Assembly: GCA_013054445.1 (NCBI GenBank)
Contig: JAAMPI010001248.1
Coordinates: 1 to 17,117 of the forward strand
DNA length: 17,117 bases
Direction: 5' to 3'
DNA from: Cudoniella acicularis
Taxonomy: Eukaryota > Ascomycota > Leotiomycetes > Helotiales > Helotiaceae
Under the pieces are notes generated by a model. The model had not been told where the DNA came from. It saw only the letters and a program-made list of their open reading frames with translations, and did no database searches. Both the position numbers and the translations under genes were made by a program. Position 1 is the stretch's first letter; every line of letters starts with the position of its first letter. Of this stretch, positions 1 through 9,110 are shown one piece after another.

Positions 1-716
1 TAGAGCTAGGACCGAGAGGATTACGTTAAAGTGGCATTTTAGTATTGGATATATAGGATGGTTAGGGGAAAGACGTGTAAAAACGCGCTTTTAAAGTGGT
101 TTCGGCTAACAGCAGTTGCGCGTCACTGTAGCAACTAGCACCCGCCTATTAATAGAAACACCTATACTAGACCTAGATTTGTTTCTTTTCACGGAGAACT
201 AATATATTTTAGCGAGGAAATAAGACCTAACTATAAAGAGCAGCGCTGAAGCAGATACCGATTCTTAGTCAAGACCTGTGTCTCTAGGAAATATCACCCT
301 ATAATCAGCGGTACGATACTATCTTCTTGGACATAGAACTATTGTTTTCTTATAGCGCCCGAGGTTAGGCTGTTAGTAAGACTATAAGGTAGCCGAGAAC
401 GGCCGATCGATTCGATATATACTCTACTACTAAGCTTAAAGCGTTTTTTATCCTTCTTACCGATACGGACCTAGAAGTTGTGTTCTTTAGCGAAAGCGGA
501 GGAGATAATGTTTTTTTCAGAACTAGAGTTAGGACAGGCGAGGCGTTTAACGCCCCTAAGGAGTATATGAAGAACCTTACGGCTGTTTTAGATGATTTTC
601 GAGTAGGTAGAGTGTGTATACGACATGATCTCCTCTGAGAAATTAGGGCCTTGAAGACGAGAGAGGCGATAATCAAGGGCTTGCGGCGCTTGCTTAGTCG
701 TTCGGTTCTCTGACAT
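1..716 (-). pseudogene. Decayed ORF of unknown function, probably transposon-derived
   Basis: Reading the minus strand from an ATG at 716, one frame stays protein-like to near the window edge, interrupted only by in-frame stops. It begins MSENRTTKQAPQALDYRLSR, and later has a Lys-rich stretch (VRIGKKDKKRFK) and an acidic patch (YVQEDSIVP). Most stops are TAG or TGA where Trp (TGG), Gln or Arg would be one transition away, as RIP produces. The DNA is rich in TA and CTA/TAG. I do not recognise the family. It could be a transposon protein or an old duplicated host gene. The end is cut by the window edge. An overlapping 103-aa open frame at 365-676 lacks this character and looks like a shadow frame. 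Confidence 0.4.
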
Positions 717-989
717 AGAGGTTTCGGAAGGGTGGGAAGATACGCTGTCTAACCCTAGTACTATAGAGATTAGTATTGCTTTGCTTTTCTAGAAGAATTC
801 TTTATAACTAGTTGTGATACTTTCTTATTATTATAGGCAAGCGGAGAGGATAGGGCTGTCTTAGGAGGTACGTTTTGTACTACCACGTTTACCGCAATGC
901 CTACTACGATCCCGGCTGTAATATAGTTAGCAGGAGAAATTTCAGACTCGACTTCACTCTTTATTTTATTACCGTTGCTTAACTTCGTT

Positions 990-2241
990 ACGAGCCTAGT
1001 CAGATAAGTCTAGGTTTTCAGGCTATAAGGCCAATAGAAGACGATTTTAAAGTATAATCGCGATATTTTAATTTGGTGTTGACCACCTATAGCGCTCTAT
1101 TAATATATAAACCTAGTACTCTTGCTTTAAAATCAGCTTATTTATCCAATCCTATATATTCTATCCTATTCTTCTTGAACCATAGCTTCTATTTCTGCCT
1201 CAGTCGTCGGCTGCCTACGGCGTCTGTGTAATGCCTACTTGATCCGCCTCTAGCACTTCTTAATAGGGTTTATATCAGGGCTCGTAGAAGGGTGTAGCAT
1301 TAATATAATCCTATGCTCTATACGCTATCGCGCATAGCAGTTAGTTTTTGACTTGTGGCCGTGAGTAGAGTTACCGTCTTTTATAAATAAAGGTTTAGTA
1401 GTAGGGCGAAGTAGGTGGGTTTGTATAGTAAAGGCCTCTAAAATGCCTTACAGACGCGGCGTAAGGACCTGGGACAGGTAGTCGGTCTGTTTAAAAGCCC
1501 CCCTCTTACTAGAACTATAGATAAATAGTAAAGGACTCTTGTAGCTATATCCAATTGCCCCCTAGGCGTTGACTGGTGTCGTATGGCCACGGTGAAACTG
1601 ATACTGGATACAGGTTTCGTAGCATCGTTCCCCCTTCTTTCTCGTCACTCTCTGCTTTACAGTCCTCCTACCGACTAAGAATGTAACTTCGTCCGACCAG
1701 AGTATCTTTAGCCACTCCACTGTCCAGAATATATGTGCAATTGCCTATAGGAAGCGTGCGAGGACTTGTGTAGGAGTGAGGTAGGGCTTCTGGCAGGCTA
1801 CGCATCTGTGATAGCCTTTTTGCTTCAACCGGGTCGCAAGTGTCTCTGGCGTACAAGTGAGCTTTAATTCGTCGCGCAATTGCACCCAATTGAGGACCCG
1901 ATTATTCTAACTACTCGAGAGATACTCTATAATATCATCCACTTGCGCATCGCTGAGTTCTTTAGGTCGCCCGGTTCTTGCCAGTCGTTTGCGCTCTAGG
2001 GCGGGGTACCCTAAAATGTGACGAACCGTCGATTTACTCAACGAATATCGCTCTATTATCTCCTCAATTGGTATCTTTGCGAAGCCATAGAGCTAGCGTA
2101 TCGCTTCCTTGTGTTTGGTTTGTATTTCGAAGCCAGGTTCGTGTTTAAAGTCGAGTGGTGGGGTTGTTGGTGGCATAATTATTTGGTGTGTGCGGGTCGC
2201 TAAAATGCCCTAAAAACCCAGACTTATCTGACTAGGCTCGT
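990..2241 (-). mobile_element. Tc1/mariner-superfamily DNA transposon, complete but inactivated
   Basis: About 1.25 kb, the normal size for this superfamily. The terminal inverted repeats at 990-1022 and 2209-2241 both begin ACGAGCCTAGTCAGATAAGT and agree over about 33 bp with two differences, both transitions (A/G and C/T). TA dinucleotides lie at or next to both ends (989-990 and 2242-2243), as expected for TA-targeting elements. At the left end the TA overlaps the first TIR base, so the exact end is uncertain by one base. A single transposase frame fills the interior. It lies inside another decayed ORF, so it arrived after that ORF existed. Confidence 0.88.
1142..2176 (-). pseudogene. Tc1-like transposase with nine in-frame stops
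   Basis: The frame from ATG 2176 to TAA 1142 is 345 codons, the usual length for this family, with no indel. The N-terminal part has helix-turn-helix character (IPIEEIIERYSLSKSTVRHI), followed by a GRPKELS-type linker. The catalytic core is visible: WSDEV (first Asp), KDGNSTHGHKS (second Asp), and HPSTSPDINPIKK, where the family normally has NPIE. Lys (AAG) stands at the third acidic position, one G-to-A change from Glu. It has 38 residues from the second Asp, longer than the classical 34. Internal stops are eight TAG and one TAA, each one C-to-T or G-to-A change from Gln or Trp. The enzyme must be dead. This is the cleanest RIP record in the window. Confidence 0.9.
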
Positions 2242-2421
2242 TAGATTACTACTAGAATCCTCGCTGCTAGAGCTATCTTCTAAGTCTTCTAGCGTGTGAG
2301 AATCTATAGCCACGTCAGTATTCAATCTAAATTTACTATTTAAAATCATATGACTTACGTAGATCGCAGTGCCGGGTTTCCGGTTTTTTGAGAGACTTGC
2401 CCTACTGGTAGCTAAGAGCTA

Positions 2422-2685
2422 TATATGAGCGATCTGGATGAGCAGGGACTTTATTTAAATTTAGATCACCTTAGGTTGACTTGATTTCTTTGTCTTGGGA
2501 ACGCTTTTCGAGCCCTCTTCTAGCTGCTTGACTAAGTATATAAGCGGCATTCGAAGGTAACTTCTTAGAGCTACAGCCTTTAGCTATCGTTACTGTTGCT
2601 TTTGGCTTAAGAAGCGGTTGTAATACGGCAAGCTCCTCAGAATCTTACTCTCGTCTAAAGGGTTCTACTACTAGGGCGAAAGAGT
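2422..2685. other. AT-rich decayed DNA between two pseudogenes
   Basis: Fragments of protein-like sequence appear on the minus strand (for example LPSNAAYILSQAARRGLEKR, near 2560-2500) but they change frame relative to both neighbours and meet stops. The base composition matches the RIP-affected neighbours. It probably belongs to the same decayed element or gene as 770-2418, but no family can be named. Confidence 0.3.
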
Positions 2686-4194
2686 TTAAATTGAGCCAAT
2701 TCCCAAAGCTAGAAGTCCTCGACACCACTGACCTCGGCCTAAGATCTGATTGTCCTGTGACATAAGTCTCAGGATTTGCCCTGGCGAGGCAGGAGCGCCT
2801 GGATGATTCAAGGCCTGTGGCGTAGGAGAACAAGTACTAAATCCGAATCCAGAAGATGATTGTGGTTCCGTGGCCAGTTTTGGTGAAAAAGGAGGATCCG
2901 GGTCTTGATCTCTGAACGCAGGGTTTTGTGATCATTTTCCATATGAGATAGTAGCCCCAGCCAACTTGACAATAACCGGACGTGGCACAGGTGGATGCCT
3001 GCCAAATATTTCGGCCTCGGCGTCAAGCTTACCGGCCTGATAAGCAGCAGCAACTGAATTGAAGCTCGAGATGGGTCGCGGAAACTCATGAGCGAATGGT
3101 CGTCTTAGAGATGGGACGTCCTCGCGGAAATCGCGGGGTTTAGGAAGGACCTCGTGGAACTCTCCTCGAACGGCTTCAGGGCTGATGTCGCGGGATTCAG
3201 GACGGGACTCTATATAGTAGGCCTTAGAGCGCTCACGACGATGACTACTACTCCGGTTGCGAAAGCGGCTATCGCTGTACCGTCGATGTTGATCTGTGGG
3301 CATGCTTCCCTTGGCATACGTTGCACCCGAAGAGCTCGAATCTGACTCGCTTGCTGAGTCGGAGTCGGACTCATCAACTGACAACATTCCTGTCCTCTCA
3401 TCGGCGTATCTTTTCGGGGGTCTTTTCGGGGGTCTAATCGGTATAGCCCTAGGAGTGATCTTAGGATCTGAGTTTCCGACTAGATTTCTAGGTATTCTGT
3501 CGGATGTACTCTCCCCTTTCCAGTGTAAGGCTGAGGTTGGTGGGGTTCGTTTCTGTGCCGCTAATTGACCCAACCTATTCCCTTTAAGGTTTTGGTATAA
3601 CTTAATCGGGTTCAATCCTTCGGGTAGTGTACGTTTGCAGTATACCGTCATAGTAATAGTCTTACACATTCCCATCTTACGATCGATGGTTTTATTCTTT
3701 TTGCCGATTTGTGCGAGAGACTATCGGAGACTTGGATCCGATTCTTTTATAGTAAGGTTATTCAAAAGGATAGATATTTGGGTTTTCTGGATAAGTGCTA
3801 GAGGTACCTTCTTCTCTGCTAGGGTTTCTTTATCCTCTATATTGAGCTTCTCGATTTGTTTCACAATTTCTCCTTGTATCACCTTCTCCCGGACAACTTC
3901 AGCCATCGCCCAAGTTGGTTTGTCCGTTGGTTTCATAGGGGTAGCCTTCTTGATCGTAAAGCAGAAATAGGAGGTAAGCCCCTTGAAACAGGCCCTTTTA
4001 TCTATCATTGACGAGGGCGTCATGTCAACAACCTAAGTTGAATTCACTTGTTGCCGCGGTGGTTGCGTATGTCTATGAGGAGGACCAGGAGGACGATTAT
4101 TTATGGATGGAGGTGGAAATCGAGATGAAAGTGGAGGTGGAGGTGGAGGGCTAGGCATGCTTCCCCAGGCTCTGCCCTCTGTGGAGGTGGCCAT
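2686..4194 (-). pseudogene. Proline-rich, Ser/Arg-rich fungal ORF broken by three stops
   Basis: From ATG 4194 (good context, ACAATGG) one frame runs 503 codons to TAA at 2686 without indels, interrupted by TAG 4033-4035, TAG 3721-3723 and TGA 2932-2934. The start is a polyproline tract (PSPPPPPPPLSSRFPPP). A charged helical region follows (AEVVREKVIQGEIVKQIEKL), then a basic region with a PPKRPPKR repeat, an acidic Ser tract (DESDSDSASESDSSSS), an SR-like stretch (NRSSSHRRERSK), and a Pro-rich tail beyond the TGA. The two TAGs can derive from CAG or TGG by one RIP-type change. The TGA could come from CGA or be the real end. No enzyme domain is visible and the family is not recognised. It looks like a decayed host-type protein rather than a transposase. 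It could also be read as two shorter genes (3724-4023 and 2932-3675), but frame continuity across both stops argues for one. Confidence 0.6.
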
Positions 4195-5240
4195 TGTGGA
4201 GCCGAAAAGTGAGAAGCAGGAAATAGCTGGTGTAGCTCAAGAACACATTTGGAATACCTGAGTCAAATTGTTAGACGAATTAAGATGCCAAACAGGCTTA
4301 ACAAGTTATCTATCGGAGTAAAAGCTTACCTGACTTAGCGAGGCGAGCTGTGTAATTCGTATTAGTGGCCGTAATGCAACATATAGCAAGATCGGGGAGT
4401 GACAATCATAGTAATTGAAGTCAGCTCTCGATGATGCAAATGCGATCGACAACCAGAAGCGTAACGATGAAAATATTTTTTGTGATAGTTACACTGGAGG
4501 GTTAAAAATTGTGAGAGGTAAGATCAGGCAGTGTTCTTGGTCGTCTGATGTGTCCGTCGCTGCTGTTGATAGCTGCACACACCCAAGGCCACCCCGCGCC
4601 TAACAGCGCGCGGGCACAACAGTATTATTGTATTTGTACAGCTGTACACAACAACTCTACAGTATACACAAAAAGTAAAATAAACGGGGTTCAAATAGCA
4701 TGCTATCCCTTTAAAATAAAAACCGAATGGCGGAAATACTCCGCTCGTGGTCTTTTTTTAAGAAATGCGCATCGTTTCCCCGGCTCAACGCCCCCGCGCT
4801 CGTTCAGGGGCCTCCCGCTCGCCGTCTTTTAGCGACCAGTACGCTGGAAGGATACCAGAAAGCCCGTAGGTCTTTCTGTGACTCCTTGTGCACCTAGGTG
4901 TGCACCTGAAAAATAATGCCTTCCTAACCGTGAGTAGGGTGGGTAGGAAGAATCGTAGAATTTAGAAACCTCAAAAATAGACAAAATATTATACGTTTAA
5001 AGAACGCTGCTCGCTGGCTGTCGGAGCATCAGGGTGGCGCTGCGCCGTAAGGCCAGGGACACAGGTGGGAGGCTCAGCGCGAACGCGCCGTTCGAAGCCC
5101 GGAGCTCTCCTCCGAACATCTACCCCGCGCTTGAAGCTTTTTCCTTTATAACCACATCTTAATACTTCTTGGGACCTTTTACGAAAATCTCTCCTAGCAC
5201 TTAACGCCGTTTCTTTTGAAATGAATTCAATCGTAACATC
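4195..5240. other. Gene-free stretch with palindromes and GC-rich patches
   Basis: No convincing gene is seen. The open frames at 4415-4603 and 4548-4832 have no protein-like composition. It contains a perfect 14-bp palindrome at 4635-4648 (TGTACAGCTGTACA), an interrupted palindrome at 4888-4906 with core CACCTAGGTG, and two GC-rich islands (about 4785-4830 and 5005-5110) in otherwise AT-rich DNA. The second island carries an RNA polymerase III B-box-like string at 5090-5100. Confidence 0.4.
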
Positions 5241-5245
5241 CTTAA

Positions 5246-5507
5246 TGTTGGAGGTAAACGTGTGTGGGCGGAAGAAGAGTCGACTGTTAGGTCGAGAGAT
5301 TCAAGTATGTGGAATAATAATATGATTTTGACTTAAAGACTTACCTATCTACAAAGGGGTGAGCGGACTATATATACTACAAGTGTAGTTACTAGAAGCT
5401 TCTATAGCTTAGAAATCAAAGCTTATAAATCAAAGAACAACCTAGAAGATTCTACTAAGGTTTAAACCTTAAGTTTAGAATAGTGCTTATTACCTAATAA
5501 TACAACA
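5246..5507. repeat. Solo LTR of a retrotransposon with 5-bp target duplication
   Basis: A 262-bp segment begins TGTTG and ends CAACA, the TG...CA inverted termini of an LTR. It is flanked on both sides by the same 5 bp, CTTAA (5241-5245 and 5508-5512), a perfect target-site duplication. A TATA-like CTATATATAC lies at 5368-5377, where an LTR promoter could be. No gag-pol or second LTR is present, so recombination between two LTRs probably removed the interior. Copia or Gypsy cannot be decided from the LTR alone. The strand is not determined. Confidence 0.8.
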
Positions 5508-5512
5508 CTTAA

Positions 5513-6609
5513 TAGAATGGGGATTTGGTTCGTTGGCCTTGATTGGTGTTCAGGATTCTAAGCGAGAATTTGAAAAGGGGGTAAAAATCTACTTTGCGTT
5601 TATACCTCTACTCGTGAGAGATGAATAAATATTATCAATTTGTATAGCCGTACAGCCTTCTACGGAAATACTAATGGTCCCCAGAGTAAACATTTCAAAT
5701 TTGGGAGAAAATATCCAAATTTTCGGGATAGAAGCCGGCTGGAGCACGGGGGTTTGCCCCAAAGGGACAAGGTAGTTCCCGCGTGAGTGGAGACGAACAG
5801 CCAGTCTCTTTTGGAGACTGAGGTTTTGACGAACATATTATTTTACAAAGCATGCGAGCAGCAGATACAAAAGTGGTGCGACTGGATGTCCGTTTTGCAT
5901 TGTTATTTGCAAGTGCACCAAGGAGCTAACTCCTGAAATATCGCTTCCTTGTTTTCCATTTTCAGCATCTATGAAGATTATCTCGTCACGCCGGGCAGTT
6001 CTGTAATTTCACGTGATGATTGCACAAACATTTTGACACTCATAGGGCTAGCTAGACGTTGGTATTGCCAATATCCTTAAAAGCAAAAAGACCGGCCTAG
6101 AGTCGTTTCGATTTCAGCTCGTTACTGTTTTTATGGGGCCGCGTTAGTTTTTCATCGAATCCATTATCGACAAAGTCAATCCATTTCATACCCGGTACAG
6201 TTGAGGCACGATCGGCTTTCTGTCATCAAAAGGGGCTGCCTTCAACGGCTTGTTGTATTTTACGTGACTTGCTGAAAGTAAGGATTCCAGCGTTAAGAAC
6301 TGACAGGATTTGGTCAAGCGCTGCTATTAATCGCTTGCGGGGCCCCCTTTTGTGATATTCTCCGAATTTCTATCCTGGATTTGGGGGAAGCTCCACTAAA
6401 AAGGCTAAGCTTTTCCCCAGGTCTGGGCGCTCAGGTGCGCATCGCTAGCGACAACACAGCTACAAAAATTGACTCGTGGCAGTAGATCCGATGCTGGAAT
6501 ATCTCCTACTGGCTATGAACGCTTTTTGACTATTCGAGATGTAGATCTTCACGAATTCGCCGCAGAATTTTGTTTTCAACAAGCATTGTCTGATTTTCAT
6601 GATTTTGCT
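5513..6609. other. Intergenic region without a recognised gene
   Basis: I see no gene on either strand. A short perfect hairpin, CAGTCTC-TTTTG-GAGACTG, lies near 5802-5820, and a GGGG/CCCC stem near 5750-5762. The last part is presumably the promoter of the secreted-protein gene downstream. Confidence 0.5.
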
Positions 6610-6616
6610 TATATAG
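6610..6616 (+). promoter_or_regulatory. TATA box-like element
   Basis: TATATAG lies 70 bp upstream of the ATG at 6686, a plausible core-promoter distance for a fungal gene. It is assigned from position and sequence only. Confidence 0.4.
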
Positions 6617-6685
6617 TAGAGCATCAGAGTCCAAAGGCTTCGGTAGGTTTTGGATTTTTCAGTCTCTAATTATTCATTCCTCGCA

Positions 6686-8255
6686 ATGGCCGCCTTCCAA
6701 TTTATACCGTCAACGCTCTTGCTTCTCAGTTTCGTTGGATTAAGTCTTGGAATACCAAGTACTTCTACACTCTCCTCCAAATGCTATACCCGGCAAGTAT
6801 TCTCGTCGATTGCTCACGTTCCTACTTCAATTATTACTAAAACTTCGACTACTACGAAAACGGCGTCAACTACAGTACTATGCCCTTGAAAAGGGCCAGT
6901 GCGCGAAAACCCCACCAAAAACAGCTATTTTGCCCACTTTATGATAAACTATAACAATAGAACTATAACTAGTATAATTATAATAAATGATATCTAGGTT
7001 TTTTCGATAGTTAAATTGATTATTTTCTATTTAAAACTTAAAATTATTTAAATTGTATCGAGATATAAGCTTTTTAATTATTAGTTAGGAAATTTTTAAT
7101 GATTTTACTCTTTTTTAAGTGTAAAATCGATTAAATCGACTAAACCCTCTAAAGTTTTATTAATAAAAGCTTATATAAGGCCGTTACTAAAATTTTAAAT
7201 CGACAGATTTAAAGATCTAGTTCAGTTTAATAGAGTTGCTAGTTACGATTTTTAAAATAATTACCAGGTTGTAGAATTATTTTAATGTGAGAATGTGAGT
7301 TTTGGGTGTAAAATAGTGTTTTGGCCCTTTTCAAGGGACAGGTATTGTACATATACACCAAAAACTACAATCTACCTAGACACATCAGTGATTTCCTCAA
7401 CGGTGAGCGCGACGGTTACCGCCTCTCCAGTTACCATCACGACTACGCTTTCAGCTTCAACAGTCAGCACTCCTGTCGGCTTCACACCCATTTTCGCCTA
7501 TGCCTCAGCAAACAGTGCAATTCCAGCCAAACGCAATATTGTGTATCCGCCATATCCTCATGGCGCGCCAGGGCGGAACGTTCACGGCCTGAACATTCCC
7601 AAACCGGTCGTCCAAAATCAGCCCCAACCCAACAAAGGATCGCAAATGCATATAGGGTGGGATCCCAAGCAGCGCCAGCCGGTGTGCAGTCCAAAGATCT
7701 ATCCAGAAGCAGTGACGTGCTACGAAGAAATCCAAGTTGTCAGCACGAAGTAAGTCACTCTCTAGGCATTTGAGGTGAAGACGCGAAGCTAACATGATTC
7801 GCAGAATCATCACTGTTACTGCCTCAACTGCAACGATAATAGGAGCACCAAGCACTATAACAGCCTACTTCAACAGTGCGACAACCACTACAGCCACGGT
7901 GACATCAACCGTCACTGGCCCTGCATTCTACCAGGGCTGCCAATCAGACAATATCCTCAGTAGCTATAACTCGCAAGCCATCGCCGCCGTCGAACTCACC
8001 AACAATCAGGACTTCATTAACACAGCAACAGTTGACACAGCCTATGATTATTGCGTCGCATGCTGGAATACGGCTAACTGCGCTGGGGATGTGTTCTTCG
8101 GTCCAGACACAGGCAAATGCTACTTGTTTATTGTGGGTGTCTGTTCTGTAGGTACGGTTTTTGGGGATTTTTATACGGAGGAAGCTTCTGAGACGCTGCT
8201 GGAGATTTCCAATGGAAATTGTGGCTCTTATGCTTTTGCTGCTAGTACAGATTAG
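6686..8255 (+). pseudogene. Secreted Ser/Thr-rich protein with Cys-rich C-terminus, split by a MITE
   Basis: ATG 6686 sits in a strong context (GCAATGGCC) and encodes a signal peptide (hydrophobic core STLLLLSFVGLSLG, residues 9-22). A Thr/Ser-rich stalk follows, then a middle region with Pro/Gln-rich parts. The C-terminal ~110-residue domain has seven Cys (FYQGCQSDN, YDYCVACWNTANC, GKCYLF, GVC, NGNCGSY), resembling PAN/apple-like domains of fungal surface proteins; that assignment is tentative. An intron at 7750-7804 (GTAAGT...GCTAAC...CAG) joins ACG-AA to A-ATC. An insertion at 6883-7337 stops the frame at TGA 6887-6889, leaving 67 residues. Joining 6882 to 7348 restores the frame exactly: 349 aa from 6686-6882, 7348-7749 and 7805-8255. 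I found no GT-AG pair with a good donor that removes the insert in frame, so the gene is probably null in this strain. Confidence 0.7.
6883..7337. mobile_element. AT-rich MITE-like element with CCCTTGAAAAGGGCC inverted repeats
   Basis: A 455-bp non-coding, AT-rich segment begins CCCTTGAAAAGGGCC (6883-6897) and ends with its exact reverse complement (7323-7337). A second inverted block follows inward with small differences (6917-6935 against 7304-7322). It is flanked by an imperfect direct repeat, ACAGTACTATG (6872-6882) and ACAGGTATTG (7338-7347), best read as a diverged target duplication of about 10-11 bp. That length would suit a Mutator-like element, but this is uncertain. It encodes no protein. 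It interrupts the secreted-protein gene, and its removal with one repeat copy restores the frame. Confidence 0.7.
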
Positions 8256-8771
8256 GTAGGGGCTTCATGAAGCAAGTAAGAGGAGCAGAGAACGGTTGCT
8301 CTTCATCGGATCGAGTTTATAATATTTGATATTGATATTCTTGAATCATGCTTTAGAATTTAATACATTTATCTTTCACGAATGTATTCTATTTATAACC
8401 GTTGGCATTTGGATAGTTGTATGACTTCATAAGAAAACACTTCGAAAATTAAACACATTTTAACTACGGTGCAGTCTATGCTAAGATAACTAAAACCTCA
8501 TGATAATGTTTTAAAACTTCAATTCATTTGCTAAAATAATGCCTACTAATGATTTAATTATTTTCAAGTGTTCCTTTTACAATTTTGATTTTTGCTCACA
8601 ATCCGGGTAAGAAGTGCGGGCTTAGCACTTCTAGATCTAAACTAAACCTTTCTTTATTGAAGTTCGCTTGACGTTTTCATTCTCTCTAGCAATGAAATCT
8701 TAATAGTAACTCAAACCAGCCGTGAGAGTTTCTCAATTTGGCCAACAAGAACGAATTCCGGTTGAATATCA
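8256..8771. other. AT-rich intergenic DNA
   Basis: No gene is seen. The sequence is strongly AT-rich. The first part presumably holds the 3' end signals of the upstream secreted-protein gene. Composition switches sharply to GC-rich near 8770. Confidence 0.5.
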
Positions 8772-9110
8772 CGTGCAGACCTCGAAACCCCCGGCGCCAT
8801 TGGGGTGCATCTGCTCGCATGTATGCTTGCGCACATCTGGACGGCGGCAGAGGCCACGTCCATCTGGGTACAGATTATCGAAGGCAGGCGGCAGGAGATT
8901 GCGATCGGCTTCGAGAGCGGCGCTGAGATGTGTTGGCAGACCTTCAATGCTGCGCGGCCCGAGTTGAGTCGAAAGCAAGTCGCCGAGTGGGACGCCAGTG
9001 CCCGGGCCTGGCTTCGGACGGCCGACCAGCGGATGATTCTCCAACTTTACTACCACCACGAGGGATCGGACGAGCTCAACGACCACCACGGGATTGATTA
9101 TATCTATTAG
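8772..9110 (+). pseudogene. GC-rich remnant of an unrecognised fungal gene
   Basis: A GC-rich island in AT-rich DNA. Frame 3 (codons from 8772) reads as a natural amphipathic protein: HLLACMLAHIWTAAEATSIW, then EGRRQEIAIGFESGAEMCWQ, then ELSRKQVAEWDASARAWLRT, ending at TAG 9108-9110. There is no credible ATG: an in-frame TGA lies at 8763-8765 and the frame has no methionine before 8829. It therefore looks like an internal exon or a fragment left by duplication. The last 20-25 codons look less natural, so coding similarity may end near 9045. Competing open frames on both strands exist because the patch is GC-rich. The family is not recognised. Confidence 0.4.

Larger units (their letters stand above)
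770..2418 (-). pseudogene. Decayed ORF split by the Tc1-like insertion
   Basis: Two arms on the minus strand, 2418-2242 and 988-770, form one open frame of 131 codons plus a TAA stop once the Tc1-like element and one TA copy are removed. The codon spanning the join is CTA (2244-2242), followed by ACG (988-986). The right arm ends in an acidic Ser-rich run (LEDLEDSSSSEDSSSN). The left arm continues with LTKLSNGNKIKSEVESEI and finishes in a basic tail (SSRKAKQY). A TAG at 2419-2421 lies just upstream, where TGG or CAG is one transition away, so the original ORF was longer. The family is not recognised; low-complexity acidic and basic tracts do not identify it. The same strand and decay style as its neighbours suggest one old element or gene cluster. 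Confidence 0.45.

Noticed and set aside
365..676. 103-aa minus-strand open frame
   Set aside because: It lies in a shadow frame; the frame starting at ATG 716 has better protein character despite stops.
2018..2203. Plus-strand 61-aa open frame
   Set aside because: It is antisense to the N-terminal part of the Tc1-like transposase.
4415..4832. Two overlapping plus-strand open frames
   Set aside because: Random-looking composition, no splice or promoter context, low-complexity DNA.
5026..5105. Possible tRNA gene because of GTTCGAA
   Set aside because: No pairing T-arm, acceptor stem or anticodon arm can be built around it.
7321..7773. Alternative 150-aa frame over the secreted-protein gene
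   Set aside because: The other frame is Ser/Thr-rich with a perfect intron junction to the Cys-rich exon; this one is an offset shadow.
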